The notes beneath the pieces are model-generated. The model was given only the letters and a program-made list of their open reading frames with translations. It was not told the DNA's origin and did not search any database. From positions 61,855-125,854 of the forward strand of contig NZ_CZVW01000005.1 of assembly GCF_001536065.1 (NCBI RefSeq): DNA of 64,000 bases, given 5' to 3'. The position numbers and the translations under genes were made by a program. This stretch comes from Candidatus Chryseopegocella kryptomonas (GTDB lineage Bacteria; Bacteroidota; Ignavibacteria; Kryptoniales; Kryptoniaceae). Of the stretch, positions 10,699 through 19,480 are shown piece by piece; position 1 is the first letter of the stretch, and the number at the start of each line of letters is the position of its first letter.

Positions 10699-10765
10699 CT
10701 TGGGAAAACAAATTTACAGTTGAAAGGAAGGTAAAAAGCAGAAAAACTTTGTAAAGTATCCTCAT
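10674..10765 (-). other. Out-of-frame signal-peptide segment and A8 slippage site for the 9373-10698 gene
   Basis: From ATG 10765 the minus strand reads a clean signal peptide (MRILYKVFLLFTFLSTVN, then LFSQGEQWVYKK). It meets the main frame at a run of eight A (plus-strand T8 at 10674-10681). Removing one A joins the frames as GEQWVYKKTIAFPATDT, a natural-looking junction. This can be a sequencing or assembly indel, a true mutation, or slippage-based control. Confidence 0.75.
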
Positions 10766-10914
10766 AAAACAATCTCAAATTTTGTTTTTCATTCGCTTTA
10801 AGTTTGCAAAAAAAATCAAAAAAGTCAAGAAAAGTCAGCGGATTTTCACCTAAACTTGAATTTCAAATTTAACATTTTTATTTTGTTTCAAATTAAAAAC
10901 ATACAAGTGGAGAA

Positions 10915-11517
10915 ATGCTTCGGAAAATTTCAAAGTTCTTGTTTGACCTCAAAGCATGGGTTGAAAATTTCGCAGATAAACCTTATGCAGGTCTTGCTCT
11001 TTTTATAATTGCATTCGCAGAGTCATCTTTCTTTCCAATTCCGCCAGATGTCCTTCTAATTGCGATTGCACTCCTCAAACCAAAATTGTCTTTTAGATAT
11101 GCCTTTATCTGCTCTGTTGGTTCAGTGCTTGGAGGAATGTTCGGGTATTTGATAGGTTTTCAATTTTACGAATTGATCGGGAGAAAGATAATTGAATTTT
11201 ATCATCTTCAAGAACAGTATAACGCCGTTAAAGTTATGTATGATAAAAATGCTTTCGTTGCAATTGCAATCGCCGGATTTACGCCAATTCCATATAAAGT
11301 TTTCACAATTGCAGCTGGAGCTTTTCAAGTAAATTTTTCAACGCTTGTAATCGCATCCGCTTTAAGCAGACCAGCAAGATTTTTTCTCGTCGGTGGATTG
11401 ATTTACTTCTTTGGTCCGAAAGTTAAAACTTTTATTGACAAATACTTTGACTGGCTCACACTGGCTTTAATAATTTTGTTAATTCTCGGCTTTACATTAA
11501 TTAAGTATCTCAAATGA
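10915..11517 (+). CDS. DedA/YqaA-type integral membrane protein
   Basis: A 200-residue protein of the SNARE-associated/DedA (VTT domain) superfamily, close to the YqaA subgroup. The signature is the pair of re-entrant segments: FAESSFFPIPPDVLLI near residues 38-53 and GFTPIPYKVFTIAAGAF near 122-138, with SRPARFF near 150. Four to five hydrophobic segments place it in the inner membrane. Characterised relatives flip or transport phospholipids or isoprenoid carriers, but this subgroup has no assigned substrate. It starts a five-gene plus-strand run, and the pseudouridine synthase begins one base after its stop. GTGGAG precedes ATG 10915. Confidence 0.88.
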   Translation: MLRKISKFLFDLKAWVENFADKPYAGLALFIIAFAESSFFPIPPDVLLIAIALLKPKLSFRYAFICSVGSVLGGMFGYLIGFQFYELIGRKIIEFYHLQEQYNAVKVMYDKNAFVAIAIAGFTPIPYKVFTIAAGAFQVNFSTLVIASALSRPARFFLVGGLIYFFGPKVKTFIDKYFDWLTLALIILLILGFTLIKYLK

Positions 11518-11518
11518 G

Positions 11519-12253
11519 ATGAAGCGTGGCGTCTCACTTGAAAGAGCAATTTCAAAACTTGGTTACGCATCAAGAAAAATTGCGCGTGAATTAATCACTC
11601 AGGGCAAAGTAAAAGTTAACTCAAAAACAATAGAAAATCCCTCTTTCAGAGTTGATTTGAAAAAAGATAAAATTGAAATTAATGGCGAAATTCTAAAGCC
11701 AAAAGAAAAAATTTACATCATCTTCAACAAACCGAAAGGAGTTGTGACGACAAGAAAAGATGAATTGGGAAGAAAAACAATTTACGATTTCATCAAACTT
11801 GATACATGGGTTGCTCCGGCAGGACGACTTGACAAAGACACCGGCGGACTTCTAATTTTGACAAACGATAATAAATTTGCGGACTTTATAACAAATCCAG
11901 ACTCAAAAGTTTCAAAAACTTATCTCGTTAAACTCAACAAAAAGATAAAACCAGAAGACCTGTTAAAACTTCAAATCGGAATTGAGATTGAAATTGAAGG
12001 CGAAACTTACACAACTTTACCAGCGAAAGTTAAAGTCATAAAAACAAACCCAAAAACTTGCTGGGTTGAAATACAAATCGTTGAAGGTAAAAACAGACAG
12101 ATAAGAAAAATGTTTGAAAAACTTGGTTATAAAGTTGACACTTTGATAAGAACCAAAATTGGCAACTTTGAAGATAAATCTCTCAAACCTGGCGAATGGA
12201 GATTTCTCAAAAAAGAAGAATTAAAACAAATTGCTCCGAATTATTTTAAATGA
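11519..12253 (+). CDS. RsuA/RluB-family rRNA pseudouridine synthase
   Basis: A 244-residue enzyme that isomerises uridine in ribosomal RNA. Residues about 5-60 form an S4 RNA-binding domain (SLERAISKLGYASRKIAREL). The catalytic domain has the essential Asp in GRLDKDTGGLLILTND near residue 101-116, followed by KTYLVKL and the C-terminal motif EGKNRQIRKM. The length and S4 domain fit the B. subtilis RluB type acting on 23S rRNA, but the RsuA/RluB/RluE/RluF members are hard to separate by eye. It overlaps the next gene (udk) by 4 bases. Confidence 0.93.
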   Translation: MKRGVSLERAISKLGYASRKIARELITQGKVKVNSKTIENPSFRVDLKKDKIEINGEILKPKEKIYIIFNKPKGVVTTRKDELGRKTIYDFIKLDTWVAPAGRLDKDTGGLLILTNDNKFADFITNPDSKVSKTYLVKLNKKIKPEDLLKLQIGIEIEIEGETYTTLPAKVKVIKTNPKTCWVEIQIVEGKNRQIRKMFEKLGYKVDTLIRTKIGNFEDKSLKPGEWRFLKKEELKQIAPNYFK

Positions 12254-12873
12254 GACCGCTTGTCATTGGAATTGCAGGAGGCACTGGCTCTGGTAAAACA
12301 ACCGTTGCAAGAAAAATCGCACAAAAAATCGGAGATGAAAAAGTTATAATTCTTGAACACGATAATTATTACAAAGACATTTCACAATTTGAAGGCAAAA
12401 AAATTGAAGAAATTAATTTTGACCATCCAGATGCGCTTGACACTAAACTTTTGATTGAACATGTTAAAGCCCTTAAAAACCGCCAACCTATTGATGTGCC
12501 AATTTATGACTTTACAACATACAGACGACTTCCGCAAGTAAAACACATTGAGCCGAAGGATGTAATAATAATTGAGGGAATACTTGTCTTCGTTGAAAAG
12601 GAACTTCGTGAACTTATGGATATAAAAATTTTTGTTGATACAGATGCGGATGAGAGAGTGTTAAGACGAATAAAAAGAGACATACTTGAAAGAGGAAGGA
12701 CGCTTGAGTCAGTGATAAATCAGTATATTTCAACAGTTAAGCCATCGCATCTTGAATTTGTTGAGCCAAGTAAAAGATGGGCTGATATAATAATTCCAAG
12801 AGGTGGAGAAAATGAAGTCGCAATTGAAATGGTTGTTTCAAGAATAAAAACAATGCTGGAGGACAAAAAATGA
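12250..12873 (+). CDS. udk: Uridine kinase
   Basis: Uridine/cytidine kinase phosphorylates salvaged uridine and cytidine using ATP or GTP. The Walker A loop GGTGSGKTT is at residues 10-18. The nucleoside-binding DHPDALD block is near 58-64, and the family motif YDFTTYRR near 90 is clear. The LID-like segment RRIKRDILERGR follows near 138. The 207-residue length is normal. Start and stop overlap both neighbours by 4 bases, so it is translationally coupled within the run from 10915. Confidence 0.96.
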   Translation: MRPLVIGIAGGTGSGKTTVARKIAQKIGDEKVIILEHDNYYKDISQFEGKKIEEINFDHPDALDTKLLIEHVKALKNRQPIDVPIYDFTTYRRLPQVKHIEPKDVIIIEGILVFVEKELRELMDIKIFVDTDADERVLRRIKRDILERGRTLESVINQYISTVKPSHLEFVEPSKRWADIIIPRGGENEVAIEMVVSRIKTMLEDKK

Positions 12874-13370
12874 AAAAAATTGTCTTGCTCTTAACAATTT
12901 CAATTTTATTTTTCGCATGCGGGATAAAAAAATACACAATCGTTGAGCGTGGAAACACAAAAATAATTATCGGCGAATTCCCAATTCAACTTCTTAAAAC
13001 CAATGATTTCAAATGGTTTAACGACGGTTATTCAAATTTCAAAATTGATGAAACGGAAAATTTCAACATCATAAAATCAAAAGCCAATAAGTTTGATGTC
13101 ATCGTTTTTCTTGGGACTTGGTGTCCAGACAGCAGAGAACATGTCCCGAAATTTATCAGAATAATGGACGAAGCAGGTGTATCAGAAAAACACATAAAAC
13201 TTGTCGGACTTGACAGAGACAAAACTTTAAAAGGTCTAACCGACAAATACAATATCACACGAGTCCCAACTTTCATATTTTTTGAAAATGGTAAAGAAAT
13301 AGGAAGAATCGTTGAGCATCCGCAGGTGAGTTTATTGAACCACATTGCAAAAATTTTAAGCCAAAAATAA
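12870..13370 (+). CDS. Thioredoxin-like lipoprotein
   Basis: A 166-residue protein with a lipoprotein signal peptide: the lipobox ends FFAC with Cys 17, so it is probably anchored in a membrane facing the periplasm. The rest is a thioredoxin fold. FLGTWCPDSREH near residues 80-91 takes the place of the usual CXXC site and keeps only the first Cys (WCPDS), and the cis-proline loop RVPTFIFFENG is near 137. Loss of the second Cys suggests a role other than disulfide exchange by the standard mechanism. It overlaps udk by 4 bases. Confidence 0.82.
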   Translation: MKKIVLLLTISILFFACGIKKYTIVERGNTKIIIGEFPIQLLKTNDFKWFNDGYSNFKIDETENFNIIKSKANKFDVIVFLGTWCPDSREHVPKFIRIMDEAGVSEKHIKLVGLDRDKTLKGLTDKYNITRVPTFIFFENGKEIGRIVEHPQVSLLNHIAKILSQK

Positions 13371-13382
13371 TTTTGAGAAATT

Positions 13383-14129
13383 ATGACAGCGTTAATTTTA
13401 ACCCTTGGTCTTATTGCAACGATCGCAGAAATCCTTGGTGGCTTGATTATAATTTTCACGAAAAAGTGGCCACAGAAATTTCAAGATTATCTTCTTGCTC
13501 TTGGTGCTGGCTTTATTGTAGCTCTTGTCTTAACACAGCTTATCCCCGAATCAATTCGCTCAATTGGTGAAACCGCATCAATCTTGATAATGCTTGGTTA
13601 TGCGACGCTTCATTTTTTTGAACATTCACTTGTCCCGCATCTTCATTTTGGCGAAGAAACACACACGGAACATATCGTCTCAAAAACCGCAAGTTATTCA
13701 ATTTTTTTCGGACTTTTCACACACGCATTTTTTGATGGAATGGCAATTTCAATAGGTTTGAAATTTAACTACATAATTGGGCTTCTTCTTTTTATCGGAA
13801 TTTTCTTGCATAAATTCCCAGAAGGTATGACAGTTGCTTCGGTTATTTCAGCTTCTGGTAAAAAAGTTAGCACATCTTTGCTTCTTGCATCTCTTGTTGG
13901 ACTTGCAACCTTTGCTGGCGTTCTGGTTGGTCTTGGAATACCACAGATAAGCGAAAAAGCAACAGGTTTTCTCTTTGCGTTTATATCTGGAATCGGGCTT
14001 TATGTTGGAACAACTGATTTAATTCCGGAGATCAACAATTCAAAAACCAAATTAGCCCCAATCGTCGTTTTCATCGGGATGCTTCTTTTTTATATGACCT
14101 CAGATTTTCTACATAAAACAATCCACTGA
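13383..14129 (+). CDS. ZIP-family metal transporter
   Basis: A 248-residue inner-membrane protein with about eight hydrophobic segments. The ZIP signature lies in two helices: HAFFDGMAISIG (near residue 119) and HKFPEGMTVASVI (near 143), with conserved His, Asp and Glu ligands for Zn or Fe. A His-rich loop (HSLVPHLHFGEETHTEH) lies between helices 3 and 4, as is common in metal importers. The exact metal is not readable. The ECF sigma gene begins 2 bases after its stop. Confidence 0.9.
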   Translation: MTALILTLGLIATIAEILGGLIIIFTKKWPQKFQDYLLALGAGFIVALVLTQLIPESIRSIGETASILIMLGYATLHFFEHSLVPHLHFGEETHTEHIVSKTASYSIFFGLFTHAFFDGMAISIGLKFNYIIGLLLFIGIFLHKFPEGMTVASVISASGKKVSTSLLLASLVGLATFAGVLVGLGIPQISEKATGFLFAFISGIGLYVGTTDLIPEINNSKTKLAPIVVFIGMLLFYMTSDFLHKTIH

Positions 14130-14131
14130 AA

Positions 14132-14731
14132 ATGAAAAGAGGCAAAAAAGATCTTAAAAATCTTTCAGACACAGAGCTTGTTAAACTTGCCATTAACGGA
14201 GATGAAACCGCATATGTTGAACTTATGAATAGATACAGAAAAAAAGTTGAAGTGATAGTTTTAAAAATCGTAAAGCAAAAATCTGAAGTTGAAGACCTTG
14301 TTCAGGAAATCTTCACAAAAGCTTTCACATCAATTTCAACTTTTAAATCCGAATTTTCATTCTCCACCTGGCTTTACAAAATTGCAACAAACCATTGCAT
14401 TGACTTCGTACGAAAGCGAAAAATTTCAACTTTTTCACTTGATGAAGATTACGAGCTTGAAGAGGACACAATTCAGCGCGAAATTCCCGACTGGAGCCAA
14501 ACTCCCGACCGTGAATTATTTGAAAAACAAAGAAATGAAATCATTCACCAAGCAATTAATTCACTTCCCGAACATTACAGAAAAGTTATAATAATGCGAC
14601 ACTTTGAGGATAAATCATACGAGGAAATCGCAAAAGAGTTAAAACTTCCGATTGGAACTGTTAAAGTTCATATTTTCAGAGCAAGGGAATTGCTTTACAA
14701 AAAGCTCAAAGACAAACTTAAACATTATTGA
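14132..14731 (+). CDS. ECF-type RNA polymerase sigma factor
   Basis: A 199-residue sigma-70 family factor of the extracytoplasmic class. Region 2 (about 18-95) includes EVEDLVQEIFTKAF and FSTWLYKIATNHCIDFVRK, which contacts the -10 element. Region 4 (about 140-195) includes LPEHYRKVIIMRHFEDKSYE and the helix-turn-helix ELKLPIGTVKVHIFRAREL. No anti-sigma factor is adjacent. The next gene is an exported toastrack-like protein, so the pair may form a surface-stress response, as similar pairs do in Bacteroidetes (inference). Confidence 0.93.
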   Translation: MKRGKKDLKNLSDTELVKLAINGDETAYVELMNRYRKKVEVIVLKIVKQKSEVEDLVQEIFTKAFTSISTFKSEFSFSTWLYKIATNHCIDFVRKRKISTFSLDEDYELEEDTIQREIPDWSQTPDRELFEKQRNEIIHQAINSLPEHYRKVIIMRHFEDKSYEEIAKELKLPIGTVKVHIFRARELLYKKLKDKLKHY

Positions 14732-14794
14732 AACAGAAACACACTTTCTCCGTAAAATCAAACATAGAGAAAACATAAAAGCAAAGCCCGAAAC

Positions 14795-15649
14795 TTGAAG
14801 CAATATAAACTCAACATAGTTATTTTATTTGTTTTAGTTCAAATTGCATTAGCAAATGACAATGATTTTTTTCAGCCAAGATTTCACAAAGAGATTCCAA
14901 GAAAAAATGAGAAAGAGCTGAAGATAAAAATTTCAGGTGGAGCTGGTGTCTTTTACATTCTTCCCGGGGATAAGGACAAAATTGCGATAATTGATGGTTA
15001 TTCTGATAAAGAAAGTGGGAAAAATCTCGTTGATATAAATTATTTCGTTGAAGATGGAATTGGATATCTTGAACTTGAGATGACGCACTTAAAATCAGGA
15101 AAAAAATCTGGGGATGAGAAATGGTATATCAAACTTTGCGATGACCTTCCAACATCGCTTGATATAGAACTTGGAGCAACGAAAGCGGATATTGATCTTG
15201 GCGGGTTAAATTTAAAAAATGTCAAGTTATCAACTGGTGTAAGTAGCACAAACTTAAAATTTACAAAGCCCAACAAAACGATAATGAGAAGGTTTGAAAT
15301 TGAAGCTGGGCTTGCAAAATTTGACGGAGAAAAACTTGGAAACGCAAGATTTAGAAGCTTGAATTTTTCAGGCGGGATGGGAACTTTTGACCTTGATCTT
15401 TCAGGTGAATTAATTGACGATGCAGATGTAAACCTATCCATCGGTTTCGGAAATCTTGATGTCTATCTTCCAAAAGATGTCGGAGCGATAATCGTTTCAC
15501 CATCCGCTTTGTTTACCTCAAAAAAGTTTGACAATTTTTACAAAAAAGGAGATAAATATATAAGCTTCAACTTTAATGAAGTTCAAAAGAAAATTAACAT
15601 CTTCATTGAATCAGGGCTCGGCAATATCAAAGTCAGATGGATTGATTGA
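14795..15649 (+). CDS. Exported toastrack-like (LiaF/DUF4097-type) protein
   Basis: A 284-residue protein with a signal peptide (about 1-20, ending ALA). The N-terminal part (about 38-100, KELKIKISGGAGVFYILPGD) and the C-terminal half, built of repeated short strands (SLDIELGATKADIDLGGLNL, LNFSGGMGTFDLDLSGELI, LSIGFGNLDVYLPKDVGAII), resemble the LiaF/toastrack beta-helix fold. It starts with TTG at 14795; I saw no better start. It lies 63 bp after an ECF sigma factor, hence a possible envelope-stress role. The 3' end overlaps the convergent flavodoxin gene by 39 bp. Confidence 0.75.
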   Translation: MKQYKLNIVILFVLVQIALANDNDFFQPRFHKEIPRKNEKELKIKISGGAGVFYILPGDKDKIAIIDGYSDKESGKNLVDINYFVEDGIGYLELEMTHLKSGKKSGDEKWYIKLCDDLPTSLDIELGATKADIDLGGLNLKNVKLSTGVSSTNLKFTKPNKTIMRRFEIEAGLAKFDGEKLGNARFRSLNFSGGMGTFDLDLSGELIDDADVNLSIGFGNLDVYLPKDVGAIIVSPSALFTSKKFDNFYKKGDKYISFNFNEVQKKINIFIESGLGNIKVRWID

Positions 15650-16159
15650 ACTCAAAATCAAATTGCAAAATCTATCTAACTTCCCAAGAAAATCATTATT
15701 TTGAATTTCACTTCGTTTAAATTTTTCAAAAGCAACGATCTCAAAACCGAAATCCTCAATTTTCCGCACCAACTTTTTAAGATAAACCTCTTCCCTAAAT
15801 CCACCATATGTCAGAAAAAGGAAAATTTTCGGCAAACTTTTACCTGTATTAAGAGACCTTGAAAACTTTTTAAGCTTGTAAATAAAAGATGTCACAGGTG
15901 GACAATTAAATGTCCATTTCGGCGTCCCAAGAATTACAATGTCAAATTTTTCAAGCTTTAAAAATTTCAAACTTTTTACAGGGAAAGGCAAAGACGGGAC
16001 AAAAGAAAGAAAAAGCCACAAAAGATAAGGTAAATCAAAAATTGGCTCAATTTTAAAAACTTCACACTCTATTTTCTCAATGCGCAATCGCTCAAAAATT
16101 AAATTTGCAACCTTCTGCGTGTTCCCAGTGCGAGAAAAATAAACAAGTAAAATTCTCAA
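15611..16159 (-). CDS. Flavodoxin-family protein
   Basis: A 182-residue protein beginning MRILLVYFSRTGNTQKVA, whose SRTGNT loop at residues 9-14 binds the FMN phosphate. The second flavin loop is around ILGTPKWTFNCPPVTSFIYK (near 75-95). It is longer than electron-transfer flavodoxins and fits the flavodoxin-like NAD(P)H oxidoreductase group. A hydrophobic segment PYLLWLFLSFVPSLPF sits in the middle. It follows mgtE with a 1-bp gap and overlaps the end of the convergent exported protein by 39 bp. Confidence 0.8.
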   Translation of the reverse strand: MRILLVYFSRTGNTQKVANLIFERLRIEKIECEVFKIEPIFDLPYLLWLFLSFVPSLPFPVKSLKFLKLEKFDIVILGTPKWTFNCPPVTSFIYKLKKFSRSLNTGKSLPKIFLFLTYGGFREEVYLKKLVRKIEDFGFEIVAFEKFKRSEIQNNDFLGKLDRFCNLILSSINPSDFDIAEP

Positions 16160-16160
16160 C

Positions 16161-17522
16161 TTAACCCAAAAGTTTTAATAACAATGTTGCAACACTTAAA
16201 TAAGTCGCCGAACTCAAAATATCTGTCCCAGTTGTGACAAGAGGTCCAACAGCAGTTGCAGGGTCTCGTTTGAGTTTTATCAGAACAAATGGTTCAATAG
16301 TTCCCATAATTGAAGAAAAAGTCATTGAAGCAAGACATCCAACCCACGCAGTCAAAGGCAAGACAAAAGAGTATTTAAAACCATAGACAAGAACGGTTAT
16401 CAACGCAAGAATCATTCCATAGGTAAATCCCATAATTGAACCAGCAAGCGTTTCTTTGACGAGAACTCTTTTCAAATCACCCATTTTTATGCTTCCAGTT
16501 GCAAGACCACGAACACATATCGTTGATGCTTGCGTTCCAACATTTCCACCCATTGCTGCAATAAGAGGCATATAAGATGCAAGTGCAATGACTTGTTGAA
16601 GCGTTGGCTCAAAATGTTTTACTATGAAAGAGACAAAAATTTCGCCTATGTAAGTCAAAATCAACCACGGCATTCTTAACCTTGCTGATTTAAACGGAGA
16701 AAGCAATGTTTCAATATCTTCAAGTTGAGTTCCAACCATTTTTGCTATATCCTCGGACATCTCTTCGTGGATGACATCAAGAATATCATCAACAGTGATT
16801 ATTCCCAAAAGTTTTCTGTATTTATCAACGACAGGTATAACCGTCAAATTGTATTTTTTCATTATACTTGCAACCTCTTCCTGATCCGTATCAACTTCAA
16901 CGCTTATAACTTTTTCATCCATAATATCGCTTATCCTTTTTCTCGGATCAGAAAGAATTAAATCTTTCAATTGCACAACTCCAACTAAAACACCTTTTTC
17001 ACTTGTGACATAGATTGAATAAATTGTTTCCTTATCTGGTGCAGTCATTCTCAAAAAATCAATCGCTTCACCAACGGTCATACTTTCAACGACCGAAGCA
17101 AATTCCGTTGTCATCAATCCACCAGCGGTTTCAGACGGATAAGATGTTAAAATCTCAACCTCACGCTTTGCTTCCTCAGTCATCAAAGATTCATATTCAC
17201 GACTTTTCTCAACTGTCAATTCCTCAAATAAATCAGCTCTTTCGTCAGGGGACATTTCATTCAAAAAATACGCTTTATCTTCTGGTGGGAGATTTTCAAG
17301 GATGAAAATTTGCGTATCCTCATCAAGCTCATCAAAAACTTCTATCGCTTTTTCTTTTCTTATCAATTTGAACAAAATTATCTTCTCATCGTTCGGAAGC
17401 TCGGAGATTATTTCCGCTATATCCACGGGATGAAGATCATCAAGAATATCAATTAACTCTTCATTTCTCCCCGCTTGAATTAATTCTCTTATATCCGGGA
17501 TCAAGATAAGCATTGTCTTCAT
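16161..17522 (-). CDS. mgtE: Magnesium transporter MgtE
   Basis: A 453-residue Mg2+ channel/transporter. The N-terminal domain (about 1-130) carries the MgtE-N repeats (LHPVDIAEIISELPNDEKII and LPPEDKAYFLNEMSPDERAD). Two CBS domains (about 135-260) act as the Mg2+ sensor, including VDKYRKLLGIITVDDILDVI. Five transmembrane helices follow, with the pore signature MPLIAAMGGNVGTQASTICV near 320-340. AAGGAGAG stands about 7 bases before ATG 17522. It is between mqnA and a flavodoxin gene, with no obvious functional link. Confidence 0.96.
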   Translation of the reverse strand: MKTMLILIPDIRELIQAGRNEELIDILDDLHPVDIAEIISELPNDEKIILFKLIRKEKAIEVFDELDEDTQIFILENLPPEDKAYFLNEMSPDERADLFEELTVEKSREYESLMTEEAKREVEILTSYPSETAGGLMTTEFASVVESMTVGEAIDFLRMTAPDKETIYSIYVTSEKGVLVGVVQLKDLILSDPRKRISDIMDEKVISVEVDTDQEEVASIMKKYNLTVIPVVDKYRKLLGIITVDDILDVIHEEMSEDIAKMVGTQLEDIETLLSPFKSARLRMPWLILTYIGEIFVSFIVKHFEPTLQQVIALASYMPLIAAMGGNVGTQASTICVRGLATGSIKMGDLKRVLVKETLAGSIMGFTYGMILALITVLVYGFKYSFVLPLTAWVGCLASMTFSSIMGTIEPFVLIKLKRDPATAVGPLVTTGTDILSSATYLSVATLLLKLLG

Positions 17523-17538
17523 TGGTCAACTCTCCTTT

Positions 17539-18360
17539 TTACTTTTTCATTGTCCTTTTTTCAAACTCATAAAACTTTATCTCCGGGATAAACTCTATTA
17601 TTCCGTAATAAAAAGCGTAGGTGAAAAATTCCTTCATCCCGTTTATCTCCGCTTCGCCAAGCTCGTAGTGTAAATTTTTTGTCAAATAAAATTTGCAAAA
17701 TTCAAAATCAACGCCGTATCTCTCGCTTGCTTCGTCGCAAATTACATCAATGTTTTGAAGCCCGTATTCTTTTGCGTTTATCAATGCGTTTATATCATCT
17801 TCACTCAAACTATCTCTGCGACCAACCCACAAAGCGTAAACAAAGGGCAAACCTGTTAAATCATCCCATTCATCACCAAGATCAATGTATGTTTCATAAC
17901 CAGATTTCTCAAACAACGCATGATCCCCAATTAAAAGAGCCGAATCAGCAACAGCAAGCATCTCTTCAAGGTTTGGCTTCATAGCAATGAACTTCGGATG
18001 AACATCGTATTTCTCTGAAAGTATGATGCGAGCCAAAATAACAGATGTCATTGAACTTATATCCGTTGCGACGGTTTTTACATCTTTCAAATCTTTTTTG
18101 AAATAAAGACGAATACTGTTAACTGCACCGTGTGAGGCAATGCAAATTTCTGGAACGATGCGATACTTAACCGAATACTTTGCGTAATGAATTGATGGGA
18201 CAAGCCCAGCGTTAATTTCTTTATTCAAAAGTTTCACTGCAACCTGTGAAGGTATATCGTAAATCAAATCAAAATTGTGAGCGATCTTATTTTTCTCAAT
18301 CGCATATATTAACGGCTTTGCGTTTAAGAAATCAAACACACCAAGTTTTGCTCTCACCAC
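17539..18360 (-). CDS. mqnA: Chorismate dehydratase (futalosine pathway)
   Basis: MqnA converts chorismate to 3-enolpyruvylbenzoate, the first step of the futalosine route to menaquinone. The 273-residue protein has the periplasmic-binding-protein-like fold of the family: FDFLNAKPLIYAI near residues 8-20, AGLVPSIHYAK near 51, and ATDISSMTSVILARI near 98. ALLIGDHALF near 139-148 is also characteristic. It starts with GTG 18360. mqnE is encoded three genes upstream, supporting the pathway call. No other mqn genes are in the window. Confidence 0.93.
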   Translation of the reverse strand: MVRAKLGVFDFLNAKPLIYAIEKNKIAHNFDLIYDIPSQVAVKLLNKEINAGLVPSIHYAKYSVKYRIVPEICIASHGAVNSIRLYFKKDLKDVKTVATDISSMTSVILARIILSEKYDVHPKFIAMKPNLEEMLAVADSALLIGDHALFEKSGYETYIDLGDEWDDLTGLPFVYALWVGRRDSLSEDDINALINAKEYGLQNIDVICDEASERYGVDFEFCKFYLTKNLHYELGEAEINGMKEFFTYAFYYGIIEFIPEIKFYEFEKRTMKK

Positions 18361-18379
18361 ATAAACACAAATTTTATTT

Positions 18380-19480
18380 TTACGGCAGGTTTAATGGAAA
18401 CTCTAAATTTATCCTCTGCGCAAATCTTGAACCAAGTCGCTCATATTCGTTTAAAACATCGCAGACATTTTCTCCTTTCATCAAACCTCGCACAAGTTGA
18501 ACATGCAATCTCTCAAAATTATAGCCATATTTTTTTGAAATTTCAAAAATCTCGTCAAATTTTTTCTCCGAAATCTTCTTCCCCATTAAATAATTAATTT
18601 CAATCTTCCCGAGTTCGGTGTAAATCAGACCCCTCTTATCTCCTGTTTCTCTGAAAATTTTTTCCGCTCTTGAAAATTTTTCAATTGCCTTTTCAAAATT
18701 TCCAATTACTTTTGCAAGCGTTCCCTCGCCCCAGAGTGTATAAGCATAACTTATCTTATCGCCTATTTCCTCATAATTTTTTGTTGCAAGATTGAAATAA
18801 TGCTGTGCCTTTTCAAAATTCCCAAGCATACGATTTGCGTTTGCAATTCCACAATAAGAATAAGCGATGCCAAATTTATCTTTTAAACTTCTTAACACAT
18901 TGTTTGCGTTCGTATAGTATTCAAGCGAGTCATCAAAATTTCCCATAATTCTTGAGACGCCACCAAGCCCGCAAAGTGAATATCCAATTCCCGATTTATT
19001 TCGCAACTTTTTATAAATTGAAAAAGCATCTTTAAACATTTCAAACGCATCTTTCAAAAAACCCATAAACCTCAATGTTCCTCCTTTTGCCCAAAGAATA
19101 TACGCAAGCCCTTCTTCGTCTTTAATTTTTCTGTAAATATCAACCGCAATTTCAAAATTTTCAATCGCATCATTTAACCTTCCAATCGCTCTAAAAGCAG
19201 TTCCAAGCCCTGCGTGCGCATCTGCAATTGCTCTTTCATCAATTCTTCTGGCGATACGCAAAGCAAAACGATAATATCTAATTGACTTTTTAAATTCACC
19301 CGCCAACCTCGCACAATGCCCCTCGTTCAACCGAAGATAATAAAGCCATTCATCATCAAAATCATTTTCACTTAAAACTTTATCAACCTTTTCATAAATT
19401 GAAAGCGCTTCAGAAAACTTGCTCTCTTTTTGAAGTTTTTCCGCTCTCTTAACATCATCAAGAATTTTCATCATCCCCAT
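18380..19480 (-). CDS. TPR-repeat protein (kinesin-light-chain-like repeats)
   Basis: A 366-residue cytoplasmic protein without a signal peptide, made of about eight tetratricopeptide repeats of 40 residues. Each repeat follows the pattern GN(F)xKAIExFxxAxxIxRExGD, for example VIGNFEKAIEKFSRAEKIF and MLGNFEKAQHYFNLATKNY. The 40-residue spacing resembles kinesin light chain or LGN repeats and usually mediates protein contacts. It overlaps the upstream ferredoxin/metallo-beta-lactamase gene by 10 bp and lies between mqnE and mqnA, so co-expression with menaquinone genes is likely. Partners are unknown. Confidence 0.88.
   Translation of the reverse strand: MGMMKILDDVKRAEKLQKESKFSEALSIYEKVDKVLSENDFDDEWLYYLRLNEGHCARLAGEFKKSIRYYRFALRIARRIDERAIADAHAGLGTAFRAIGRLNDAIENFEIAVDIYRKIKDEEGLAYILWAKGGTLRFMGFLKDAFEMFKDAFSIYKKLRNKSGIGYSLCGLGGVSRIMGNFDDSLEYYTNANNVLRSLKDKFGIAYSYCGIANANRMLGNFEKAQHYFNLATKNYEEIGDKISYAYTLWGEGTLAKVIGNFEKAIEKFSRAEKIFRETGDKRGLIYTELGKIEINYLMGKKISEKKFDEIFEISKKYGYNFERLHVQLVRGLMKGENVCDVLNEYERLGSRFAQRINLEFPLNLP

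Noticed and set aside
13028..13459. Open frame of 143 codons on the minus strand
   Set aside because: It is antisense to the thioredoxin-like lipoprotein and ZIP genes.
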